The position numbers and the translations under genes are program-made. Shown in pieces: positions 57,301-64,000 of a DNA stretch of 64,000 nt; position 1 is the stretch's first letter; each line of letters begins with the position of its first letter. Below the pieces are notes generated by a model that was not told the DNA's origin, ran no database searches, and was given only the letters and a program-made list of their open reading frames with translations. Origin of the DNA: Hippasteria phrygiana (lineage: Eukaryota; Echinodermata; Asteroidea; Valvatida; Goniasteridae); NCBI GenBank assembly GCA_037893225.1, contig JAZGUH010000443.1:186001-250000 (forward strand). The letters are read 5' to 3'.

Positions 57301-60300
57301 AAAAAAAAAAAAAAAATGAAAAGAAAAAAAGTTTTGGCATGTGGCATCCTCAAAGTTTGTCTTAATCTACATATTTTTTTTCTGGAAATGTTATGTTGAC
57401 AGGTGGAAAATTAGTTCACCCACTCCTGTTTCATAAGCATTTCGACGGAATTTAGTTCAAAAATGTAAAGCGGTTATACATCTCTGCTCACTATTTTAAA
57501 GTAAACATCTGCTGGCTCCTCCAGTGGTAGCAATCTGATGGTTTATGCTTCTATTAAAATATGTAGTAGTCCATGGAAATCAAGGGGGAAAATACAATTA
57601 TTTGAGACCATTAACCCCCTGTACATGGCCCTTAAAGTGTGATTTTGGGGGCAGTTTAGAATATGGCATGGTAACCAGACATTTTGTATACAAATTCTAT
57701 ATAACTATATTTTGGCTCCAGTCTATTTTCTCCCACACAGGTTTAGGCTGCGTCCGAATCGCTTGTCTAGGGCTATTGTCTAGGTGTTCGTCCATTACAA
57801 CTACGCGTGGCGTAGCCGTAGCTGTAGCTCTAGACTCCAATTTCGGACACGGCCTTAGCCTAGAATTTAAGGGCCAGGTACAGAGGGATGAATGGTCTCA
57901 AATAATTTTCCCCTTGATTTCCATGGGTTACTACATATTTTGAGGGGAGCAGCTCAAAACGTTTGGGCTAATACCCACCCCTACTTCTGTAACAATTTCA
58001 AATATATTTTGAAATTCTTTTGAGAAATATTAGAGTGAAATAAACCAAACTTGAAACTTAAAAACTTAAAGAGGCCCGTCTCATTAAAACCTTTAAATAT
58101 TTCAGTGTAAAAAGTATCAACATGCCGGGATTTTAATAGAAGAATAACCCGATAAAATGCATTATAGTCTAATTGGCAGCTTGCCAGAAACCCACCTTGA
58201 GCGACGGTTTCAGACAGTACATGTGTAAGCCCCGGTCACAGCCATCGCACAGCAGCATCTGCTCGGCGTCGCCCTTGCGCCTGCAGATACGACAACGGGC
58301 GTTCAGGATGGACTTGGCCCAGATGATGGAGCGTTCCAGGGTGGACAGGTGCAGGAAGATCTGAGGCAGGCTGGTGGCGGCCATCAGGGACTCCTCCCAG
58401 CACTCCCGGCACGTCTTCCGTGGCTTCTTGTCTGCTGGCAAACAAGGAGAACATTTTCGAGAAATTCATTGCTTGGTAGCTCTTGGATGTGTCTTGAAGG
58501 GTGCTATAAAGCACTGTAAAGTCGCTATAAAACTGTAAAGTTCCTGTTCTGGACTATTGCCAAACAAATAATAAATGAAAGCATCAGGCAAGTTATTTGT
58601 TTACGTTAACATTTTGGGAGTCGCAGATCATTGAAAAATGTATCAATGGAATTTTTTGTGAATTGTGATTAGACAAGGTGATCTGCGGATCACACGTGTC
58701 GCCTTTTTTTGGGTCACTGCATCCAAGTTTCAACTTTTTAAATGAGAGCAATTTGACATTTTAAGCCTATTTTATAACTTGGCCTCAAATGACCTTTGAC
58801 CTTGATGTGACTTTCAACATCATCACGTGTTTCCATGTTGCACCTAAGGCTCAAATTTGATTGGAATTGGACTAACTTTTCAGCCCATTTTATAAATTGA
58901 CCTGAAATAAACTTTGACCTCAGTAAGTGACCTTTCACATCACTATTATTCATGTATGACGGTTAACCGTTAACATAATGCACCTATGACCCAAGTTTGA
59001 TTGCAATTGGACTTGAAACCCAATTTTTCCCGAAACTAACCAAAATGCCACATACACACCGACAAACTAATGACCTCTAATGACCCCTACATGACCTTTG
59101 ACCTTAGCATTCCGAAGAAGAATTTCGTCTCCCACCCAAGGGTCACTGCATATAAGTTTCATCAAAATCCATGAAAGCATGTTGAATGTTATAAACTTTC
59201 TTCCAAAAACTTGGGCTAAAACTTTAACATACATACGGAGCTACGGTGATACAGATTTAGGCCTGGTAATTAGTGTCCCCCTAAAACATTCATTTAGGCG
59301 ACACAAAAAAGCAGCTAACTGATAATGCCTCCTATATGTTTTGGTGATTAATAAATAGTTACACACTTCTTTATCAGTTTTAAAAAGAGAAGTAGTCAAG
59401 TGTATTTTTTCAACTAACCAGTGATGGAAACTAAACTTTCAAACAATGATTTGTTTAAGTTGTTGTCTCGCTTGTTAACTATTAATTGCTCGTTGGGCAA
59501 TATCTATCTGTGCAGAATGTGTTTCATCAAATTTGATCGGCACTGATCTGGTAAAATTAAATCTACTGAACTTCTCGTGCAACTAGCTCGGTGGGCTAGT
59601 GGATATTTGTCTGCAATGTCAGTGCTTTGGTAAACTGCCTATGAACCAGCTTTTGCAATATCACGCAGAACATTGGCAGTACAACAAATTCCTTCTTGGC
59701 ACACTACTGTTCCAGATGCCTACCTTCTTCATCTTCGTCTTCACTCTCTTCTTTCTTCCCTTCTAGTTTCTCCTGCATCCTCTTGCTCTTCCTGATAGCT
59801 GCATATCTTGAGGTATCCTCCACCCCTGTAAGAAAGAGTATAAGCATCAGATATATTATTGTTCCTTTCTGGTACTGAAACCAAGAATTCCTCTAAAGCG
59901 CATATTGCACAGTAGCTCGCAAGACCAAAGGAACCTGAAGAGTTTTTGGATGATGTTTCACAAATGGAAGTGTATTTTAACAGTTAGAAAGATATTTAAG
60001 TTAAATAAGTAGGAGAGAGTAGGGAAGTGGAGGGAGTACGGAAGTGGGGGAGTGGGAGGGGGGAGGGACGTGGATGAGTGGGGAAGTAGGGGGAGTGGAA
60101 GGAATTGGGAAGAGGCAGTTTCGATTAATTGAGTCCAGTGCCCTGAATTTCTACATACCAAGAGGAGCCTTTAAGTACTTGGCATCGATTCCCTGAGACA
60201 CCTGGAGTAAGGCACAGACCAGGTCCCTGACGACGTTATCCATGGGGTTCATGGGGGTGCTGCAGCGGGTGGAAGATGGTGACCCTGTGGCATCGGCTCG

Positions 60301-63300
60301 CTGAAGCTCAGCCAATCTATCACACACACAACAATTGATTGCATTGTGGTTGATTATAGACAAAAAATGTGACAGTAAAAGACTGCTATCCCTAGACATG
60401 CTTTACGTTAAGAAGAAATGCTTTCAAAAATAATAACTGGTCCATTAACTCTAACCCTCCAGGGAATTTTGGCTAGAACCCTGCCAGATTCATCAGATTG
60501 CATTGTGTGGAGAGTGCAGCAAAGTTAAGCTGTCGGCACATATGCACTGTGCTGCTTCTAGCAGGGTTAGGGTTAATCATAAAAACTCTCTTAACCTTAA
60601 CCCACCTCAATCCTCCAAAATCCTCCTTGCCGTTTTGGAGGATTTTGGAGGATTGAGGATGAATGGTATTTTTTTTAAAAAGAGGATTTTGGAGGATTGA
60701 GGATGAATGGTGTTTCAAGCAGAGGATTTTGGAGGATTGAGGATGAACGCATTTTTTGGGGCAGGGTAATCGGAGGATTTTGGAGGATTGAGGATGGTTC
60801 CTAGCAAAAAGGGTCTAGGGGGTTAGGGTTAATGCCAATAAATGAAAAATGTTACACAACTCCAAATACTTCATATCAACTCACTGATTCTGTGTCTAAA
60901 CAAAGGTGTATGGCTATGAAAACATGAGTTACTCAAATACTTTATAATGAAAGCAAATGGATCAGATCTTCTACAGACCTGCTGTGCTTCTTTCCTTGGG
61001 TCGGTGCCCCCTCGTCGTCGAGCTGCGGTAGGTCGGGCATGGACATGTTCAGAAAGTCTTTGTCATCCAAGAAGGACCGAGCATAGAGAGGTCCCCAGCT
61101 GATCTGCTGGCACTGCCGGTCATAGGAACCCTGCTCAATGGCTGAGATCCAAGAGCCTCGGTTCTCCACCTTAGGCACAAGGGGAAACATATATATATCA
61201 GTTAGGCCACACAATCAGGTTCCAAATTACTTTAAAAATTGGCTGCATGATCTGCAAGTTTTCATCATTTTAAAAAGATGGCGCATGATTTATTTCTCAC
61301 CTTGATGATACCAAGGCTGCCATTCCACACCCTCTCCTCGACATCCAGTATTTGTTCCCTGAGAAGTAGTTCCAGCGCTTCGTCCCCGTTGGCTTTGTCC
61401 GACACCAGACCCTTCTTGCCACTGTTCATCTTCACGACTACCTGCCTGGAGACTCCACCTTGCTTGGCCTCTTTTTCTGTCTCCTCCACCTCCGCCCCTT
61501 CCTCCTGACCGGTGCTGTTCAGGGCCTTGGCGGGGACCTCTTGGAGTGACTCCTCAATTCGCATCTTCTCATGAAGGATGGCCTCCTTGAGGGCCTTCTC
61601 CCGGAATCCCCTGCGATTGAGCTTGGTTAGCAGGTCCTCCAGCTCTTGGGGAGTACTGTAGTAAGCCCAGGGGGTGTGTTCCCTGCGCATCATGCACGGG
61701 TCTGGCTCCCGAAGCGGTTCCGCTTCCTGAATAACACCATTGACCAAGAGCGGCTCCTTGACCAGTTTAGCTTGCTGCTGGACAGACTGGTCCGTTTCCA
61801 TCACTCCATTGACAACCTCCAGGTCAATGTTCTCCTTGTTGCTACTTGTCGATGTATCCTGGTCTTTGTCCCCCTCTGGGTTATCAGTTCTGACCTCCGG
61901 TATGCCCACTTCCATTGAGGTCAGCTTGTTGTTGACGAGTTGAGGCACAGGGTTTAGGTCCATGTCGCCAAAGTTGGACGGATCGTGCTCCACAAATAGC
62001 CCAGGCACGGAACTGAACAACCAGTAACGGCGGTATATCCTGTCTTCGCCGAGAGGCGTGATGCTGTAACGCATAGCTGCCTCGGCCATCTCCAAGCGGT
62101 ACTCACGGTTCTTCTTTTTGAACTCGGCTTTGATAACCACGTTTTCCTCCTCCTCCCGTTTCTGCCTGGCTTCTAGTTCCTCGGGCGTTGGAAGCGGCTT
62201 CAGGTTCTCTAATCTCAGATCGGTGTCCATCGCTTCTGTTTTCTCCTCAGCCTTTTGGACGTTCTTCTGGACGGGTGTAGTCGTTTGATCCATCTCCTCT
62301 GATTCTGAACTGCTGTCCAGGTTGATGATTTCTGCCTCAGTGGTTTGTTGGTCCTGACGCAGCTGGGCCTCCCGTTCTCGCTCTTTCTGTTCCCGTTTTA
62401 TTCTCTCATGCTCCTTCTCTAAAGCTCGTTCCTCAAGTCGCCGCTTCCACCTAGGAAAATTGCAAACGTAAGTAAAAGGCAACATCAGTTTTATAAAAGC
62501 CAAGAGTTTGGAACTCCATTCCACTTTCTGCTCCCCAATCCAATAGCTATGTTTAAAGCTTTGACGAAGATGTATTTACATTCTATGTAGGCCTAAGTGC
62601 GTGATCAACTGCAGTCCTGTGTCATTCTTTGCTGTACAGTCACTTGTCGGTACGGGGGTGGATATTTGATTGGCATTTCTGCTTCTCTAGCAGGTTCTTC
62701 CAAGGTTGATTGTGGAGTTCATAGTAGTATCTGGCCTAGGCTATTTCTATTTATACAGGATTCTTTTGCCTTACTTTTTGGCTGCATGCCCAAAGAGCGT
62801 TTCGTATCCTAGGAAAAAGGACGCTCTATAAAAGCTGTGACAGCATTACAAATACTGAAAACCTATCTCACTTTGCGGTTGCATCCTCTCGCTCTCTGCG
62901 CTGCTCTAGTCTGACGAGCTCCCTCCACTCCTTGCGAGATGTCTGGAACGTTTCCAAGCCCTCCTCGATGATGTCGCGCATTGTCACATACGTCAAGAGC
63001 TGCCCACATAGGGACGAAAGTATCTTCATCTTGTACACTGTGAAGAAATCGGGCCTTTTGGTAAAAATTAGGATTTCACAAGACAAAAAATGCGACATAA
63101 ATTTATGTACTGTATACGTTTATAACCTGAAGATTTGTATTATTCCAATTGTTATTTGATTAACCTCTTGAACTCGGATGACGGCCACAGCCGCTGTTTG
63201 GAAAAGACCACGTAGCCTATTGATATCTATTGGAGCATTCATGCACGTACTCAATCCATTCATGTTTCAACTATATTGTTTTTGAATGGGAGTGTAATAA

Positions 63301-64000
63301 ATAGATGGAGCTTTTTCAAACAAAGCTTTCATTCACACAAAAAAGGGGGCTCCAAGTGCGATGAATGGGACTCTATTCAGTGTGGTGCATATTGTTTGCA
63401 TTTATGCTTGGCATACCAGAAAATCAATAACAGTTAGATGAAAAGGGTTAAATTATGTGCTTTATAATGTCGCAAATGTTACCATTGGCCTGGATACTTA
63501 CAAGGCGACAAGTCAAACATGTTGCCTGTGGTGAGCGTCTTGAGGATTTCCGGGTCCTGCATGCGGAACTCAAGGCCGGGGTCGTCGTGTGGAATGAAGC
63601 CTCCTCTTTGCTGGTACCGCCATTTGGTATTATCCGATGTCGTACAGGCGCCCGAGGACAGGAAGTGGAGGCGTAATACCTCGGAGATGGTCGTGGAGTC
63701 AATGGGAAGCCGACGCAATAGTGTACCTGAGTGATGTGTGAAATTTGTAAATGAGAATGTAAAAAGTAAAGTGGAAATTAAAAATGTACATTGATTTTTC
63801 GCTCGTACTTATAAAGTCATTTGAAAATCAAAATGTCCGATGCGCTCTTTGTTCACCTCGTTTTCTCCCGAGTAAGGCGTATGGATTTTGATGTAACCCT
63901 TCCCAGGGTTAAGGGTGTTCGTCTTTTAAACATACACACTTGCATGATGGAACTGGAATCACACTTTGGGTGTTAAAACGAGAAGCGTACCTTGATGTAT
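45013..64000 (-). CDS. BAZ1A: BAZ1A / ACF1 orthologue, 13 complete exons plus a fragment at the window edge; N-terminus outside
   Basis: Exons listed separately join in phase from 63,726 to the stop at 45,013. They total 3,731 bp, which with one base from the previous exon makes exactly 1,244 codons including the stop. Order of domains: end of the DDT region (STTISEVLRLHFLSSGA), coiled basic-acidic linker, WHIM (PLGEDRIYRRYWLF), a second WHIM segment (VVRDLVCALLQVSQGI), PHD1, acidic Ser/Glu tract, PHD2, PHD3, TPKG-rich linker, bromodomain. BAZ1A/ACF1 is the large subunit of the ACF and CHRAC remodellers with ISWI (SMARCA5), spacing nucleosomes in the nucleus. BAZ1B was considered; the sequence before PHD1 (LPQIFLHLSTLERSIIWAKS) and the C-terminal bromodomain favour BAZ1A. 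The WAC domain lies right of the window. Confidence 0.93.
45591..45624. repeat. Perfect 34-bp palindrome
   Basis: TTTCCAACAATTGTCGG is joined directly to its exact reverse complement, without a spacer, in the last BAZ1A intron. The core CAATTGTCGGCCGACAATTG could extrude as a cruciform. Confidence 0.95.
45941..46107 (-). CDS. BAZ1A: BAZ1A exon: bromodomain, first part
   Basis: 167 bp after TTATCTTTTAAG, phase 1 to 0. Encodes EMKRLHRCEELLKEMVKH and PESRPFLSAVSKKA, the first bromodomain helix and the PF motif. Donor GCT|GTAAGT. Confidence 0.9.
46347..47477. mobile_element. 1.13-kb inverted-repeat element in a BAZ1A intron
   Basis: The left end AGTTCTGCTTCCGATTAC faces the right end GTAACCGGAAGCAGAACT; an A-run and T-run lie outside them. 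No transposase ORF was recognised inside, so this is a non-autonomous copy. No target duplication was found. Confidence 0.65.
47811..48001. mobile_element. GGAAAGAGTTCCATATCC MITE, 191 bp, 8-bp target duplication
   Basis: Ends GGAAAGAGTTCCATATCCGG and CCGGATATGGAACTCTTTCC are a perfect 20-bp inverted repeat. AAGCCGCC flanks both sides (47,803-47,810 and 48,002-48,009). Same family as 33,184-33,373. Confidence 0.9.
48306..48661. mobile_element. TTAA-bounded 356-bp element with repeated AAATGCAACAGAATGCA
   Basis: TTAA at 48,302-48,305 and 48,662-48,665; ends CCCTAACCCCC and GGGTTAGGG. Inside, CTGCTAAATGCAACAGAATGC or close variants occur about four times, with an inverted copy TTCTGTTGCATTTAGCAGGG at the right. 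Confidence 0.75.
49104..49388. mobile_element. TTAA-bounded 285-bp element, CCCCTTGAAT family copy 1
   Basis: TTAA at 49,100-49,103 and 49,389-49,392; ends CCCCTTG and CAAGGGG. The inside has GATGGCCACAGCCGC and CAAACAAAGCTTTCATTCAC, shared with 63,164-63,447. It lies in a BAZ1A intron. Confidence 0.75.
49523..49882 (-). CDS. BAZ1A: BAZ1A exon: basic TPKG-rich linker
   Basis: 360 bp after ACTTAACTGCAG, phase 1 to 1. Repeats of the TPKG/TPKD type (KEPTPKG, NSTPKGTTPKDATPKG) are followed by a Ser/Arg stretch (RRQSSDSRSSTPE). Probably disordered, DNA-binding and phosphorylated; function inferred from composition. The donor GGGG|GTAGGA keeps phase. Confidence 0.85.
50080..50165. repeat. Dispersed repeat C fragment (TCCTGAAATCAGGA)
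   Basis: AAATCCTGAAATCAGGAAAA followed by ATCCTGACAAATCTCAACCC is shared with 55,165-55,225. Downstream of the latter, the GGATAACTTCCACC segment is shared with 48,950-49,045. An old interspersed repeat. Confidence 0.6.
51140..51354 (-). CDS. BAZ1A: BAZ1A exon: PHD finger 3
   Basis: 215 bp after TGTGTTCCAG, phase 2 to 1. Encodes DTCTSCGHGGELICCDTCPK, AFHMECCTPAMSRIPKGQW and SCEVC, again a whole C4HC3 finger in one exon, starting about 20 residues after the last ligand of PHD2. A Lys/Ala/Gly-rich basic tail follows. Donor AAAG|GTAAGC. Confidence 0.92.
51487..51782 (+). mobile_element. tRNA-derived SINE, copy 2 (tail lost)
   Basis: Same head and body as 2,691-3,060 (CTTGAGCAAGACACTTTGTC, CTCCACCCAGGAGTAAATGG, GGCCTGATGAGCAGGG) but ending before the ATT tail. 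Intron of BAZ1A, just upstream (in gene sense) of the PHD3 exon. Confidence 0.85.
53008..53370. mobile_element. TTAA-bounded 363-bp element with GGAGGATT repeats, copy 1
   Basis: TTAA at 53,004-53,007 and 53,371-53,374; ends CCCTAGCC and GAGTTAGGG. The inside is full of GAGGATTTTGGAGGATT, in both orientations at the left end. Confidence 0.75.
53820..54255. mobile_element. Retroelement remnant (possibly Penelope-like)
   Basis: Has GGTTCAGGGAGAACCATGG hairpins, a segment TTTCGATTAGCCTGCTCTAA followed by TCTTCGTCAGGA, and an A/T-rich 3' end with CAATAAACCTTTCAATTCAA. The CTGACGAAG...GAAA pattern (minus strand) is common in the pseudo-LTRs of Penelope-like elements. No ORF remains. Confidence 0.4.
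54474..54641 (-). CDS. BAZ1A: BAZ1A exon: PHD finger 2
   Basis: 168 bp after TTCTTTGCAG, phase 2 to 2. Encodes DICGGCGHGGEMVLCHKCPY, AYHVECLQPPLSKPPRGKW and LCPTC, a complete C4HC3 finger within one exon. Donor ATGG|GTAAAT. This finger is not in vertebrate BAZ1A as I know it. Confidence 0.9.
54860..55065 (+). repeat. Partial relative of the TRIM-like element
   Basis: Has GAACAAAGAAAACTGCC, the tRNA-like A-box complement (GCGCTCTACCGATTGAGCTA), and TAGCCAGGGATCACGCCC through CTCAATGAGGATACGACTT as in 31,573-31,968. The 81-bp repeats are lost or truncated. Confidence 0.75.
55872..56158 (-). CDS. BAZ1A: BAZ1A exon: end of PHD finger 1 and acidic tract
   Basis: 287 bp after TTTTTGGTTGCAG, phase 0 to 2. 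KVPQGEWYCKDC completes PHD1. A basic patch follows (SPRKQRRTMMEKRKQ), then about 60 residues made almost only of Glu, Asp and Ser. The DNA of this tract is a (GAA/GAG/GAT) low-complexity run, so its length may vary between alleles. Donor AAAT|GTAAGT. Confidence 0.93.
58196..58434 (-). CDS. BAZ1A: BAZ1A exon: first half of PHD finger 1
   Basis: 239 bp, phase 1 to 0. Encodes SLPQIFLHLSTLERSIIWAK, then CRICRRKGDAEQMLLCDGCD and RGLHMYCLKPSLK, giving the first six zinc ligands (C2-C2-H-C). The acceptor is a CAGCAG tandem: exon start 58,434 or 58,431, differing by one Ala codon. The donor is CAAG|GTGGGT. Confidence 0.93.
58672..59310. repeat. Dispersed repeat A, long copy
   Basis: AAGGTGATCTGCGGATCACA to CATTCATTTAGGCGACAC, with the same terminal GTGTCGCC/GGCGACAC pairing as 9,209-9,700. 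It contains several TGACCTTTGACCT words. Confidence 0.8.
59724..59825 (-). CDS. BAZ1A: BAZ1A short charged exon
   Basis: 102 bp between TTTCTTACAG and GAAG... GAA|GGTAGG (phase 1 to 1). Encodes VEDTSRYAAIRKSKRMQEKL and an acidic tail EESEDEDEE. Too short for long-ORF detection; supported by phase on both sides. Confidence 0.8.
60159..60316 (-). CDS. BAZ1A: BAZ1A exon with third WHIM segment
   Basis: 158 bp between TGTGTGATAG and CTTG|GTATGT, phase 2 to 1. Encodes LAELQRADATGSPSSTRCST followed by VVRDLVCALLQVSQGIDAKY and LKAPLG, as in vertebrate BAZ1A just before PHD1. Confidence 0.9.
60449..60572. mobile_element. TTAA-bounded 124-bp element
   Basis: TTAA at 60,445-60,448 and 60,573-60,576; ends CTCTAACCC and GGGTTAGGG. 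The left half (CCAGGGAATTTTGGCTAGAA, CCCTGCCAGA) is clearly related to the 27,247 and 28,143 copies. Confidence 0.7.
60595..60828. mobile_element. TTAA-bounded 234-bp element with GGAGGATT repeats, copy 2
   Basis: TTAA at 60,591-60,594 and 60,829-60,832; ends CCTTAACCC and GGTTAGGG. It has four direct copies of AGGATTTTGGAGGATTGAGG, two followed by ATGAATGG. It lies 18 bp from the previous TTAA element. Confidence 0.75.
60979..61169 (-). CDS. BAZ1A: BAZ1A exon after the WHIM motif
   Basis: 191 bp after TTGTGCCTAAG, phase 0 to 2. Encodes VENRGSWISAIEQGSYD and an acidic segment with DDKDFLNMSMPDLPQLDDEG. The donor CAG|GTCTGT is weak but is the site that keeps phase with the next exon. Confidence 0.85.
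61301..62450 (-). CDS. BAZ1A: BAZ1A exon: long linker and WHIM/WSD motif
   Basis: 1,150 bp between TTTTCCTAG and ATCAAG|GTGAGA, phase 2 to 0. It starts with a long basic-acidic coiled coil (WKRRLEERALEKEHERIKRE). The conserved PLGEDRIYRRYWLFSSVPG follows, then WAYYSTPQELEDLLTKLNRR. WHIM motifs contact ISWI and linker DNA in imitation-switch complexes. Confidence 0.93.
62872..63037 (-). CDS. BAZ1A: BAZ1A exon: end of DDT region and start of coiled linker
   Basis: 166 bp between TTCTTCACAG and GCAAA|GTGAGA, phase 1 to 2. Encodes MKILSSLCGQLLTYVTMRDI, then a charged helix (EWRELVRLEQRREREDATAK). Confidence 0.9.
63164..63447. mobile_element. TTAA-bounded 284-bp element, CCCCTTGAAT family copy 2
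   Basis: TTAA at 63,160-63,163 and 63,448-63,451; ends CCTCTTGAA and AAAAGGG. Nearly the same length and internal order as 49,104-49,388. It lies between the last two DDT-region exons of BAZ1A. Confidence 0.75.
63502..63726 (-). CDS. BAZ1A: BAZ1A exon: DDT region, second part
   Basis: 225 bp between ATCACTCAG and CCTT|GTAAGT, phase 1 to 1. Encodes LLRRLPIDSTTISEVLRLHF, RYQQRGGF and DPGLEFRM, which match the part of BAZ1A after the DDT core that docks on ISWI. Confidence 0.9.
63991..64000 (-). CDS. BAZ1A: Possible 3' end of the preceding BAZ1A exon
   Basis: ATACATCAAG|GTACGC at the window edge has a usable donor, and in the phase needed (1) reads IHQ-G into the next exon. Ten bases only, so this is tentative. 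Confidence 0.35.

Noticed and set aside
48306..60832. Internal telomere repeats
   Set aside because: Only one or two TTAGGG-like units occur at each site, always facing each other around a short element and bounded by TTAA, which fits transposon ends better.
45013..63726. BAZ1B (WSTF) instead of BAZ1A
   Set aside because: The segment before PHD1, the DDT-region motif STTISEVLRLH and the C-terminal bromodomain context match BAZ1A as I know it; BAZ1B also lacks the extra PHD fingers.

Overview
The window is animal nuclear DNA, most likely from a marine invertebrate deuterostome (echinoderm, hemichordate or lancelet; an echinoderm fits best). The basis is intron-split genes with GT/AG junctions, two proteins recognisable as orthologues of vertebrate ZFYVE26 and BAZ1A, very dense transposon remains, a tRNA-derived SINE with a long body and an ATT-rich tail of the kind common in these animals, and frequent ACATGTACATG-type words. 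The species cannot be named from the sequence.

Layout. (1) 1-12,000: the 5' part of a ZFYVE26 (spastizin) gene on the minus strand. Four coding exons (11,088 down to 4,685) join in phase and give the first 386 codons; the rest lies left of the window. Introns hold a SINE, fold-back elements and a dispersed repeat. (2) 12,300-29,400: a 46-bp minisatellite, then a degenerate array of roughly 0.65-0.9 kb tandem units. The array is interrupted by a structurally complete DIRS-type tyrosine-recombinase retrotransposon (13,308-19,359, minus strand) and by a damaged non-LTR retrotransposon with SGNH-esterase, endonuclease and reverse-transcriptase parts (21,690-26,170, minus strand). (3) 29,400-45,000: a gene-free tract of short inverted-repeat elements, several with target-site duplications and some nested. 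It also holds two decayed tyrosine-recombinase fragments, a 416-bp tandem duplication, and a short element with 81-bp terminal direct repeats that carries an antisense tRNA-like sequence. (4) 45,013-64,000: a BAZ1A/ACF1 chromatin-remodelling gene on the minus strand. Thirteen exons join in phase to give 1,243 residues: part of the DDT region, WHIM motifs, three PHD fingers and a C-terminal bromodomain. The N-terminal (WAC) exons lie right of the window.

The two host genes are on the same strand but are not obviously related in function: one acts in lysosome/autophagy membrane traffic, the other in nucleosome spacing. Most of the unusual content is mobile DNA. The strongest observations are the extra PHD finger in BAZ1A, the intact ITR/ICR architecture of the DIRS element (126-bp inverted repeats that I read as identical), a set of eight TTAA-bounded short elements with CCCT/AGGG ends (piggyBac-like), the TRIM-like element with the antisense tRNA sequence, and a MITE inserted within a MITE with both target duplications still visible. 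All exon joins, identities and repeat boundaries were read by eye; no alignment or database search was run.
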